Below are positions 1-6,871 of a stretch of 21,827 bases of DNA, one piece after another. Source of the stretch: SVTX01 sp045585895 (lineage in GTDB: Bacteria; Bacillota; Clostridia; Oscillospirales; CAG-272); NCBI GenBank assembly GCA_045585895.1, contig JAZMZI010000145.1, positions 1 to 21,827 of the forward strand, read 5' to 3'. The notes below the pieces were generated by a model. That model saw only the letters and a program-made list of their open reading frames with translations, did no database searches and had not been told where the DNA came from. The position numbers and the translations under genes are program-made. Each line of letters begins with the position of its first letter. The first letter of the stretch is position 1.

Positions 1-615
1 ACCGTAGTAGCAGACAGCGCGTACAAAACTCCTCACATTTGCAAGAAAGTATTTGATGATAACCGAGTTCTCAGCACGGCATACAAGAGACCTATGACAA
101 TGAAAGGCGGACATGAGTGGTGGAAATACGTTTATGACGAGCATTTTGATTGCATCATCTGTCCCGAATTTCATACACTTGAATACAGTACAACTAACAA
201 GGACGGCTACAGAGAATACAAAAGCAACCCCGAGATATGCAAGAACTGTCCGACGAGACATCTTTGCACTCATTCTAAGGATTGCGTAAAAGTCGTACAA
301 AGGCATATCTGGAAGGATTACGAGGAGCTTGCCGATGATGCGAGGTATACTCTCAAATATGCCGACCTATACAAGCAACGCAAGGAGACGATCGAGCGTG
401 TCTTTGCGGACGCAAAAGAAAAACACGCCATGCGTTATACATCTTACCGCGGCCTCGCCCAAGTCTCTAATTGGGTAAGGCTTAAATTTGCTGCCATGAA
501 TCTCAAAAAATTTGCTAACAGAAAGTGGAGAGATAACCATCCCTCCGATTTCTTTGCTTTTATATCGCTTTTTTACTTCAAATACACCAAAACGCCCACC
601 TTCGCTCTCGCGTAA
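1..615 (+). CDS. IS1182-type DDE transposase, C-terminal part (5' end outside window)
   Basis: The reading frame is open from base 1, so the gene starts upstream of the window; an internal ATG at 94 is not the true start. The protein catalyses cut-and-paste movement of its insertion sequence. The visible part begins VVADSAYKTP, which fits the second catalytic Asp region of DDE transposases. A Cys-rich stretch follows (CPEF, CKNCPTRHLC), and then YKQRKETIERVFADAKEKH, which carries the catalytic Glu (TIERVF) and is typical of IS1182-family enzymes. The tail of about 35 residues is Lys/Phe-rich. The stop codon lies in the loop of a terminator hairpin. Whether the element is complete cannot be judged because its left end is missing. 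The family call is confident from these motifs; activity is unknown. Confidence 0.88.
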   Translation, partial: TVVADSAYKTPHICKKVFDDNRVLSTAYKRPMTMKGGHEWWKYVYDEHFDCIICPEFHTLEYSTTNKDGYREYKSNPEICKNCPTRHLCTHSKDCVKVVQRHIWKDYEELADDARYTLKYADLYKQRKETIERVFADAKEKHAMRYTSYRGLAQVSNWVRLKFAAMNLKKFANRKWRDNHPSDFFAFISLFYFKYTKTPTFALA

Positions 616-626
616 TGGGCGTTTTT
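589..626 (+). terminator. Hairpin terminator overlapping the transposase stop codon
   Basis: A perfect 10-bp inverted repeat (AAAACGCCCA at 589-598, TGGGCGTTTT at 616-625) ends in a T run. The stem starts inside the last transposase codons and the TAA stop (613-615) is in the loop. A-rich on one side and T-rich on the other, it could work in both directions. Confidence 0.75.
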
Positions 627-636
627 CGACAGACTG

Positions 637-666
637 AGAGAAAGTCTGATGACTTTCTCTTTTTTA
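637..666 (+). terminator. Second rho-independent terminator after the transposase
   Basis: AGAGAAAGTC (637-646) and GACTTTCTCT (651-660) form a perfect 10-bp stem around a TGAT loop, followed by a run of T on the plus strand. It would stop transcription leaving the insertion sequence before it runs antisense into the MutS-like gene that ends at 668. Confidence 0.8.
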
Positions 667-667
667 T

Positions 668-2278
668 TTATCTGCCTATTTTTTTGAGTATGTTATCGTA
701 AGTCAAGCCGTATCTCTCGGCGATATCACGGGCATAGCTCTTACCGTCGGGCTTTGCTCTGTAGATCTTGAATGAGCGCTTACCCTCCTCGATTCCCGCA
801 ACCAAGGTATCGATCTTGACACCGCCTTTCGCCAAAGACTCGGCATTGATGCGGTCGATCTCTGCGGCAAGCTCGTGGAGGTGAGTTGCGAAAAGGCAAC
901 GGCAACCTGCCATCGAAATGCCGGAAAGCACCTCGCTTGCGATATAAGAGCCTTCGTAAGAACCTGTTGACGAGAAGGATTCATCCAAAAGCACGAGAGA
1001 GTGCTTCGTAACGCAATCGAATATCTCACCGAGGCGCGCGCACTCCTCGCCAAGACGTCCCTTGTCTATCGTATCGTCGGCACCCGTAGGGAAGTGAGTG
1101 AAAATTGCGTCTACGGGGCTGATCTTAGCCTTTTTCGCGGGAACGAACATTCCAAGCTGCATCATAGCCACTCCAAGTCCCAATGCACAGGTTATTACTG
1201 ACTTACCGCCGCGGTTAGGGCCTGTCAAAACGTAGACAGTCGCGTCGTTTTCGTTAAATCTCACGTCGTTGGGAACTATCTCCTCGCCCTCCGGGAGCTT
1301 TATTGCAACCGCGGGATTGTAGAGGTCGTCAGCATCGAAAACACGCTCACTCATAGGCGCGATTTCGGGTTCAACAAGGGTACAACCCTTCAAAAGAAGC
1401 TTTTTCTGCAATTCGGTAGCCTTAACCACAAATTCGATCTCGGGCATAAGACCGAGAAGGAAGTCTGTATTTTCAAGCACGTAGATCTGGATTATCTTCT
1501 TCCATGACTTAAGTGAAGAATGATATACCTCGTTTATAGCGGAATTGAACGCCGTTGAAAGAGCTGTCTTTTGGTTGTCAGAATGCTTTTTGCCAAAGGG
1601 AACGAGACTTGCAATACAGGTATATTCATCATCCTTGAAGTTGAGGCGGAGAATCTTATCAAGGGTGTCCCCCGACTTGAAAGGCTCGGAGTTGATGGAA
1701 AGCACGCCCGCAAACTGAGGACGGAGCTGTGAATCGAGGTTAACACCGATCGAAACGCTCTTTATCTCGCGCACTCTTTTAGTAAGGTCATTGAGCTTGG
1801 CGTTAAGATCCTTATAATAATCAGACTCCGCAAGCTCACGGATCCTTTCTTCAAGGCACTTGAATGCGCGGCTCTTTATTTCGTTTCTAACAGAAGAAAG
1901 TCCCTCGTACAGAATATCGATACAAGAAATATAAAGCTCGATCTCGGTAATTCCCGAAAGGTAATCGTCATCGCGTCCGCTGTCGGCTTCAAGACGGCGA
2001 AGCTCGGTCACGTCGCCAAGGACGGGCATAAGCTTATTGAGAGTTTCGGCAAGAGTGGGGCAATTCAGCATATCCGAAAAGACCTCTTGGCGGTATTTCA
2101 TAACTGCGGGTGACGCGGTGAAATAGTCCGAAAGCTCACATCTCTTCAGATCGAGAATCTCAAGCATTCCAAGCTCTTCAAGAGTATATTCATCAATGTC
2201 AGGGCGCAATTCCGCCGAAAAAAGCTCTTTCTTGCTATCGGCATCGGGGTAGAGCAAACTGAAATTAGTAAAATCCAT
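668..2278 (-). CDS. MutS-related ATPase (short form, no mismatch-binding domain)
   Basis: The protein has the MutS ATPase domain at its C-terminus: Walker A GPNRGGKS (about residues 353-360), Walker B LVLLDE (about 429-434) and a THLHEL segment that matches the MutS signature ATHYHEL. The N-terminal ~350 residues are helical and resemble the MutS core/clamp region. At 536 residues it is far shorter than MutS (~850) and lacks mismatch-recognition domain I. It also lacks the C-terminal Smr nuclease of MutS2. I chose ATG at 2278 because GGAG (2288-2285) sits 6 nt upstream; a TTG at 2296 would leave no usable ribosome binding site. The upstream PHP gene ends 14 nt before this start, so the two are probably one operon. 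The role is uncertain: DNA structure recognition or recombination control is possible, classical mismatch repair less so. Walker A has Arg where canonical MutS has Met. Confidence 0.85.
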   Translation of the reverse strand: MDFTNFSLLYPDADSKKELFSAELRPDIDEYTLEELGMLEILDLKRCELSDYFTASPAVMKYRQEVFSDMLNCPTLAETLNKLMPVLGDVTELRRLEADSGRDDDYLSGITEIELYISCIDILYEGLSSVRNEIKSRAFKCLEERIRELAESDYYKDLNAKLNDLTKRVREIKSVSIGVNLDSQLRPQFAGVLSINSEPFKSGDTLDKILRLNFKDDEYTCIASLVPFGKKHSDNQKTALSTAFNSAINEVYHSSLKSWKKIIQIYVLENTDFLLGLMPEIEFVVKATELQKKLLLKGCTLVEPEIAPMSERVFDADDLYNPAVAIKLPEGEEIVPNDVRFNENDATVYVLTGPNRGGKSVITCALGLGVAMMQLGMFVPAKKAKISPVDAIFTHFPTGADDTIDKGRLGEECARLGEIFDCVTKHSLVLLDESFSSTGSYEGSYIASEVLSGISMAGCRCLFATHLHELAAEIDRINAESLAKGGVKIDTLVAGIEEGKRSFKIYRAKPDGKSYARDIAERYGLTYDNILKKIGR

Positions 2279-2292
2279 TTTTATCTCCAAAA

Positions 2293-3123
2293 TCAAATTT
2301 TAACAATGGTTTTTTCGCCGTTTCTGACTACGAGAACGTCGTTAAGTGCGACGGAACGGAGAAGGTCAAAGCCCTCCTCAACACACTCTCCTATATGCTC
2401 GGGGGAGTGGGAATCGGTGCCGACGGTAATAAGCTTACCGCCGCAATCCTTGTAAAGTGACAAAAACTCGCGGTCGGGCATTGCAAAGCCAAGACCCTTC
2501 CAAAGGGTAGAAACGTTGACCTCAAGGGCAATATCCTTTTCTACCATTTTTTTGAAAAGTCGCTCTGCTGCGTCTGCGTGCTTTAAAAAGTCGTATTTGT
2601 TGCCCGCAAGCGCGCAATAGCGGTAGATGTAGGTCAAGTGCGCTATGGTGTTGACCTTATCAAAGGTGTCCACTACCTCGCAAAGCTCGCCGCAATAGCG
2701 CTCAAACATATGACCGATATAGGAATGCTGCATGCTTGCGAATATGCTCTTGAAATCCCAATAATAGAAATCGACAGCGCCGCGCACGTTATGTATCGAG
2801 CCGATTATAAAATCGTAATCGTGTTTTTTGAGAAGGGCTTTTGCTTCTTCGGGAACCTGGTTGTACTGACCTATCTCGATGCCGTAGGAAAGATTGACCT
2901 TGCCCTTATATTTTTCCTTCGCCGCCATTATCTCCTCGTAATGTCTGTCGGCTTCAAAAGGAGGATATGCCGCCTCGGTTCTCCAGTTGCACTCAAAATG
3001 GTCGGTGATAGCAAGGTCGGTCACGCCGTTTGCAATCGCCGCCTCACAAAGAGTGTCGGGAGTGGAATCCTTCGCGCCGTCAAAAGAGAAATAAGTGTGG
3101 GTATGATAGTCGCATTTAAACAT
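2293..3123 (-). CDS. PHP-domain phosphoesterase, histidinol-phosphatase (HisJ/HisK) type
   Basis: This is a 276-residue PHP protein. Metal-binding motifs are visible in order: CDYHTHTYFS at the N-terminus, ITDHFE, YGIEIG, IGSIHNVRG, IAHLTYIYR, EVNVS, and GTDSHSPEHIG near the C-terminus. This pattern and length match HisJ/HisK-type histidinol phosphatases, which remove phosphate from L-histidinol phosphate in histidine synthesis. I chose ATG at 3123 because GGAG lies 6 nt upstream; TTG at 3135 is an alternative but overlaps that ribosome binding site. No other his gene is in view, and the partner in the operon is a MutS-like ATPase, so a different phosphoester substrate remains possible. It is cytoplasmic, with no signal peptide. 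Confidence 0.85.
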   Translation of the reverse strand: MFKCDYHTHTYFSFDGAKDSTPDTLCEAAIANGVTDLAITDHFECNWRTEAAYPPFEADRHYEEIMAAKEKYKGKVNLSYGIEIGQYNQVPEEAKALLKKHDYDFIIGSIHNVRGAVDFYYWDFKSIFASMQHSYIGHMFERYCGELCEVVDTFDKVNTIAHLTYIYRYCALAGNKYDFLKHADAAERLFKKMVEKDIALEVNVSTLWKGLGFAMPDREFLSLYKDCGGKLITVGTDSHSPEHIGECVEEGFDLLRSVALNDVLVVRNGEKTIVKI

Positions 3124-3155
3124 AGTGTACTCCAAAACATAATATTACAATTTAT

Positions 3156-3184
3156 ATTATAACATATTTTTTGTGTTTTGTACA
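3156..3184 (-). promoter_or_regulatory. Promoter of the PHP / MutS-like operon
   Basis: On the minus strand, -35 TGTACA (3184-3179), a 17-bp spacer and -10 TATAAT (3161-3156). TGT directly precedes the -10, making it an extended -10. It lies about 30 nt upstream of the chosen start at 3123. Confidence 0.75.
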
Positions 3185-3228
3185 TAGCTTTGAGATTTTT
3201 TTTGTAAATTGTATTATAACTGGAGCAC

Positions 3229-3257
3229 TTGACTGATTTGACTTTTTGTGATATACT
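3229..3257 (+). promoter_or_regulatory. Promoter of the orphan membrane protein gene
   Basis: -35 TTGACT (3229-3234), 17-bp spacer, extended -10 TGA-TATACT (3249-3257). It is divergent from the PHP promoter; about 125 nt of AT-rich leader separates it from the start codon at 3386. A small 6-bp hairpin (3299-3315) lies in that leader. Confidence 0.7.
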
Positions 3258-3385
3258 GAATATGTAATGACACTTTAATGTTTAAAAAATTCATCGCCGC
3301 TTGCCAACTGCAAGCAAAACATCTGCATAATGAGGATTAAAAATATTGTTCAATGGAAAAACAAAATAGTTAAGGAGACTAAAGT

Positions 3386-3916
3386 ATGATTTTCAAAAAA
3401 AAGTTATCGGGATTAATTTGTCTGAGTGTGATTTTTGTGTTCATCATTGGTTTTATATTATATGTGTTTAATTTTTCTGAACCTGATGAATTCTATATTT
3501 TTCAAAATATTGATGAATGTGAAAAGTTAATTCCTGCTGAACAATCCGATTCCGTGGTAGAAAGATATAATACTCCAGATAAAGATAAAGAATTAAAAAA
3601 TTTATCTTATGAAAATTTTTGGGGAATTAATTATGTATCTGATCAATTAGAATATGAAATTTTTGCTTACGAATTTATAGACTTTGATTCAGCATTAAAA
3701 TATTATATCAACGTAACAGGTAAAGATGCCTACGAAAAGGAATTGCCATTAGGTAACGATGGCGACAATAAGTATTTTTCTTCAACTAAAGGAATGTTCT
3801 TATATGAAGTCGTTGTTGTATATCAAAACAAAGCATACCGGTTAACCGCTCCTGTGCAATATGCAGATGATATCAATAATTTGTTGGCAAATACATTCTC
3901 ATATCAGCTTTTTTAA
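3386..3916 (+). CDS. Orphan membrane-anchored protein of unknown function
   Basis: I do not recognise a family. The 176-residue protein starts MIFKKKLSGL, followed by a hydrophobic segment at about residues 8-29, so it is probably anchored by its N-terminus with about 145 residues outside the cell. No lipobox Cys is seen. The outer part is acidic and rich in Asp, Glu, Tyr and Asn; the C-terminal half alternates charged and aromatic residues as in a small alpha/beta domain. AAGGAG lies 8-9 nt upstream of ATG. The gene has its own promoter and its own UUCG-loop terminator, so it is a single-gene unit. Base composition is much more AT-rich than the flanking genes (Leu mostly TTA/TTG, Lys AAA, Asn AAT), which suggests recent acquisition. 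Confidence 0.75.
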   Translation: MIFKKKLSGLICLSVIFVFIIGFILYVFNFSEPDEFYIFQNIDECEKLIPAEQSDSVVERYNTPDKDKELKNLSYENFWGINYVSDQLEYEIFAYEFIDFDSALKYYINVTGKDAYEKELPLGNDGDNKYFSSTKGMFLYEVVVVYQNKAYRLTAPVQYADDINNLLANTFSYQLF

Positions 3917-3937
3917 ATTATCATTATCGATAAATTT

Positions 3938-3966
3938 CAGCCACACCTTCGGGTGTGGCTGTTTAA
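3938..3966 (+). terminator. Terminator with UUCG tetraloop
   Basis: CAGCCACACC (3938-3947) pairs perfectly with GGTGTGGCTG (3952-3961) around a TTCG loop, followed by TTTAAT. It closes the orphan membrane protein unit. Confidence 0.85.
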
Positions 3967-4095
3967 TAAAACCTCTTATCAGTAAAACACAATGAATTGT
4001 TTTTTACGAGATGATATTTTTTAATCACATTCATATAAAACTTTTTTATCAACAAGAAAACAACAAGAAAAACAAGAAAAACTTCGCAAAACCCC

Positions 4096-4124
4096 TTGCA
4101 AATCATAAAAAAATATGGTACAAT
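4096..4124 (+). promoter_or_regulatory. Promoter of uxaC
   Basis: -35 TTGCAA (4096-4101), 17-bp spacer, extended -10 TGG-TACAAT (4116-4124), about 35 nt before the start codon. The region upstream (3967-4095) is AT-rich with imperfect AACAAGAAAA-type repeats around 4052-4080 and holds no gene I can support. Confidence 0.75.
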
Positions 4125-4158
4125 AATGATGTATATTTATATTTAGAGGAGAAATTTT

Positions 4159-5574
4159 ATGAAAAACTTTATGGACAAGGATTTTCTGCTTGAAAGCGAG
4201 ACGGCGGTAGCGCTTTATCACGATCATGCGGAAAAGCTACCGATAATCGACTATCACTGTCACCTGTCTCCCTCCGAGATAGCTGAGAATAAAAAGTTCT
4301 CAAATATAACAGAGCTTTGGCTCTATGCCGATCACTACAAGTGGCGCGCGATGCGATCCTGCGGTGTTGACGAGAAATACATCACGGGCGACGGCTCGGA
4401 TTTCGAAAAATTCCGCGAATATTGCAGAATTATGCCGCTTATGATCGGAAATCCCGTTTACCACTGGAGCCACCTTGAGCTTCGCAGATATTTTGATTGC
4501 GATCTGATTATAAACGCGGAAAATTGCGAAAAAATATGGCAGGCGACCTCTGAAAAGCTTGCTCGCGACAGCTTTGGTGCAAAGGATTACATCAGAAACT
4601 CAAACGTCAAGCTGCTTTGCACCACGGACGACCCCGCAGACGATCTCCGCTATCACGATCAGATCAAGGATTCGGGATTTGAGGTAAAGGTTCTGCCCGC
4701 TTTCCGTCCCGATAAGGGATTGAATATAGAAAGGAAGGGAATCAAGGCTTATATCGAGACTCTCGGTGAAAGCACCGGCATTAAAATAACCGACCTTGAT
4801 AGCCTTTGCAAAGCTTATCTAATTTCTCTTAATCGCTTTGAAGCTCTCGGATGCAAGACCGCAGACCACGGAATGGACGATTACATTCCTTTCTGCAAAC
4901 CTGATCCTTATCACGCAAACGAGATATTCAAAAAGGCTCTGGCAAGTGACGGCGCGGATATAACTTCCGACGAATTGGCTCTTTGGAAGACCCAGATGAT
5001 GCGATTCTTTGGGCTTGAATACGTAAAACGAGGCTGGGTGCTTCAGCTCCACTACGGAGTGCTCAGAAACCCCAACAAGACTATGTTTCAGCGTCTCGGT
5101 CCCGACTCGGGCTACGACACCATCCACGGCAAGAACTGTATTGCCGATATGGCATCTCTCCTCAACTATCTGCAAGAAAACGGCGCATTGCCAAAGACGA
5201 TAATCTATCCCATAAACCCCTCGGACAACGCGGCGGTTGGCACTCTCTGCGGAAGCTTTTGCCGCGGTGACGGCAGCTACACCCCCACGGTCGTTCAGGG
5301 TAGCGGATGGTGGTTCAACGACAATATCGACGGAATGGAAGCGCAAATGAAGAGCTTTGCAAACCTTGCAAGCCTCGGCAACTTCCTCGGTATGCTTACC
5401 GACTCCAGAAGCTTTATGTCCTATCCCCGTCACGAATATTTCCGTAGGATCCTCTGCAACATCGTCGGCAACTGGGTAGAAAAGGGACTTTATCCCGACT
5501 ATAGCGCGGCGGCCGATATAGTCGAGCGCATATCTTACTACAACACGGTAAATTACTTCGGATTTGAAGTATAA
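4159..5574 (+). CDS. uxaC: Glucuronate isomerase (uronate isomerase)
   Basis: UxaC converts D-glucuronate to D-fructuronate and D-galacturonate to D-tagaturonate, the first cytoplasmic step of hexuronate breakdown. The protein has 471 residues, the usual family length. N-terminal IIDYHCHLSP supplies the HxH metal-type motif of the amidohydrolase-like fold. Other family segments are ELWLYADHYKWRAMR, NPVYHWSHLELRRYF, LCTTDDPADDL, VLPAFRPDK, LQLHYGVLRNPN, and near the C-terminus GMLTDSRSFMSYPRHEYFRR. GAGGAG stands 8-9 nt upstream of ATG, and a clear extended -10 promoter lies just before. It is followed on the same strand by a small membrane protein and a 2-hydroxyacid dehydrogenase with no terminator between, so the three are probably cotranscribed. 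The other steps of the pathway (fructuronate reductase, mannonate dehydratase) are not in view. Confidence 0.96.
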   Translation: MKNFMDKDFLLESETAVALYHDHAEKLPIIDYHCHLSPSEIAENKKFSNITELWLYADHYKWRAMRSCGVDEKYITGDGSDFEKFREYCRIMPLMIGNPVYHWSHLELRRYFDCDLIINAENCEKIWQATSEKLARDSFGAKDYIRNSNVKLLCTTDDPADDLRYHDQIKDSGFEVKVLPAFRPDKGLNIERKGIKAYIETLGESTGIKITDLDSLCKAYLISLNRFEALGCKTADHGMDDYIPFCKPDPYHANEIFKKALASDGADITSDELALWKTQMMRFFGLEYVKRGWVLQLHYGVLRNPNKTMFQRLGPDSGYDTIHGKNCIADMASLLNYLQENGALPKTIIYPINPSDNAAVGTLCGSFCRGDGSYTPTVVQGSGWWFNDNIDGMEAQMKSFANLASLGNFLGMLTDSRSFMSYPRHEYFRRILCNIVGNWVEKGLYPDYSAAADIVERISYYNTVNYFGFEV

Positions 5575-5612
5575 AATAAAAAAACAAATATATATTTCAG
5601 GAGGAACTGAAC

Positions 5613-5837
5613 ATGTTCGTAATTAAGGAAGAAAAGAAAGTTAACGTTCTCAAGATCGTACTTATCTCCGCAGGAATCGCGGCTGCGATCGGTGCTGTAG
5701 TTGCAGCTATCGTTATCTGGAAAAAGAAGAAAAACGCAAACAAGCAGATCGAAGACGAGATCGACGCAGCTATCGATGCGGCTTTCGCAGAAGAGGATGC
5801 CGAGGTCGTTTCCGTTGACGTAGTTGACGCTGAATAA
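5613..5837 (+). CDS. Small single-pass membrane protein, 74 residues
   Basis: The protein has three parts: a short charged N-terminus (MFVIKEEKKVN), one transmembrane helix (about residues 12-36, rich in Ala, Ile and Gly with a GxxxxxG face), and a basic stop-transfer KKKK followed by a very acidic tail (DEIDAAIDAAFAEEDAE). The charge pattern puts the acidic tail in the cytoplasm or makes it an adaptor at the membrane; the orientation is inferred. AGGAGG lies 8 nt upstream of ATG, a strong ribosome binding site that argues for a real gene. It lies 38 nt after uxaC and ends 6 nt before the dehydrogenase start. I know no named family for it. A role tied to uronate metabolism is only suggested by position. 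Confidence 0.75.
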   Translation: MFVIKEEKKVNVLKIVLISAGIAAAIGAVVAAIVIWKKKKNANKQIEDEIDAAIDAAFAEEDAEVVSVDVVDAE

Positions 5838-5843
5838 TCGACG

Positions 5844-6791
5844 ATGAAGCTCTCTTTTCTCGACGCATCTACCCTCGGGAATGATATAGACCTTTCGCTC
5901 TACGAGAGATTCGGTGAGTTAACGATCTATAATTCTACCTCAGAGGATGAGTTCACCTCACACGTCGGGGACAGTGACGTTATTATCACCAATAAGCTGA
6001 AAGTGGGCAGACAAAATCTGCCCGCTTGTCCTAACGTCAAGCTTATCTGCGTTACGGCAACGGGTTTTGACAATATCGACACCGAATATTGCCGCGAAAA
6101 TGGGATCGCCGTCTGCAACGTGGTCGGATATTCCACGCAGAACGTGGCTCAGCTTACCGTGGCAATGGTACTGTCTCTTATGTGCCACCTGAACGAATAT
6201 AACCGCTCCGTCTCCGACGGAAGCTATACACGAGGCGGCGTTGCAAACATCCTCACTCCCGTATACCATGAAATATACGGCAAAACCTGGGGGATCGTGG
6301 GCTACGGCAATATCGGCAAGCAGGTCGGCGCGGTTGCAAAGGCTCTCGGATGCAGAGTTTTGGTCTATAAGCGCATTCCCATCGAAGGAGAAGAATGCGT
6401 TGATATCGACACGCTTTGCCGCGAATCGGATATTATATCGGTTCACACGCCTTTAAACGACGGCACTCGCGGTCTTATCAGCCGTGATAGAATTGCTATG
6501 ATGAAAAACGATGCGATACTTATAAACGTCGCTCGCGGATTAGTCTGCGACGAAGCCGCCGTTGCCGACGCAATCCTTGAAGGAAGAATAGGCGGTGTGG
6601 GAATCGACGTTTATTCAAAAGAACCTATTGGTGAGGATCACCCTATGTCCCGAATAGCGGGCAGAGATAACGTAATACTTACCCCTCATATGGCTTGGGG
6701 CTCTTACGAAGCGAGAGTCCGTTGCTGTGAGGAGATCGCTCTCAATATAGAATCCTATTTAAAGGGCGAAAGACGAAACAGAATAGTGTAA
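5844..6791 (+). CDS. D-2-hydroxyacid dehydrogenase, NAD-binding (glycerate dehydrogenase/hydroxypyruvate reductase-like)
   Basis: This family reduces 2-oxoacids to D-2-hydroxyacids with NAD(P)H. The 315-residue protein has the usual two-lobe pattern: a substrate lobe at both ends and a Rossmann domain with GYGNIG at residues 153-158. The catalytic triad is visible as Arg231 (INVARG), Glu260 (SKEP) and His282 (TPHMAW). ATGFDNID and GYSTQNVA are also family segments. The start at 5844 lies 6 nt after the small membrane protein stop and has no good ribosome binding site, so it is probably translated by coupling. The exact substrate cannot be told: hydroxypyruvate, glyoxylate, or a product of uronate breakdown would fit the context. 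Confidence 0.9.
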   Translation: MKLSFLDASTLGNDIDLSLYERFGELTIYNSTSEDEFTSHVGDSDVIITNKLKVGRQNLPACPNVKLICVTATGFDNIDTEYCRENGIAVCNVVGYSTQNVAQLTVAMVLSLMCHLNEYNRSVSDGSYTRGGVANILTPVYHEIYGKTWGIVGYGNIGKQVGAVAKALGCRVLVYKRIPIEGEECVDIDTLCRESDIISVHTPLNDGTRGLISRDRIAMMKNDAILINVARGLVCDEAAVADAILEGRIGGVGIDVYSKEPIGEDHPMSRIAGRDNVILTPHMAWGSYEARVRCCEEIALNIESYLKGERRNRIV

Positions 6792-6820
6792 ATTAAACCC
6801 TCCTTATAGCAAAATTGTTA

Positions 6821-6849
6821 TATACAAATCTGTCTTTGTATGTTACAAT
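6821..6849 (+). promoter_or_regulatory. Promoter of the sialidase-like/AraC fusion gene with internal dyad operator
   Basis: -35 TATACA (6821-6826), 17-bp spacer, extended -10 TGT-TACAAT (6841-6849). A perfect 7-bp inverted repeat, ATACAAA (6822-6828) and TTTGTAT (6835-6841) with 6 nt between, fills the spacer. A protein bound there would block RNA polymerase, so it is a candidate operator for autoregulation. The binding protein is not known. Confidence 0.6.
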
Positions 6850-6871
6850 AAAAGCATAAGGGGGGATTTTT

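Noticed and set aside
2279..2296. TTG at 2296 as start of the MutS-like gene
   Set aside because: It would place the GGAG ribosome binding site inside the coding region; ATG at 2278 has that site at the right distance.
3124..3135. TTG at 3135 as start of the PHP gene
   Set aside because: Same pattern: the GGAG would be coding; ATG at 3123 is 6 nt downstream of it.
3299..3315. GCTTGC/GCAAGC hairpin as a terminator or riboswitch
   Set aside because: Only 6 bp, no T tract after it and no conserved riboswitch sequence around it.
3330..3389. A 19-codon leader reading frame whose stop overlaps the start of the orphan membrane protein gene
   Set aside because: No ribosome binding site precedes its ATG, and in AT-rich DNA such a short frame is expected by chance.
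4049..4080. AACAAGAAAA-type imperfect repeats before uxaC as operator or iterons
   Set aside because: Low-complexity AT-rich DNA with irregular spacing; no symmetry and no nearby replication gene.
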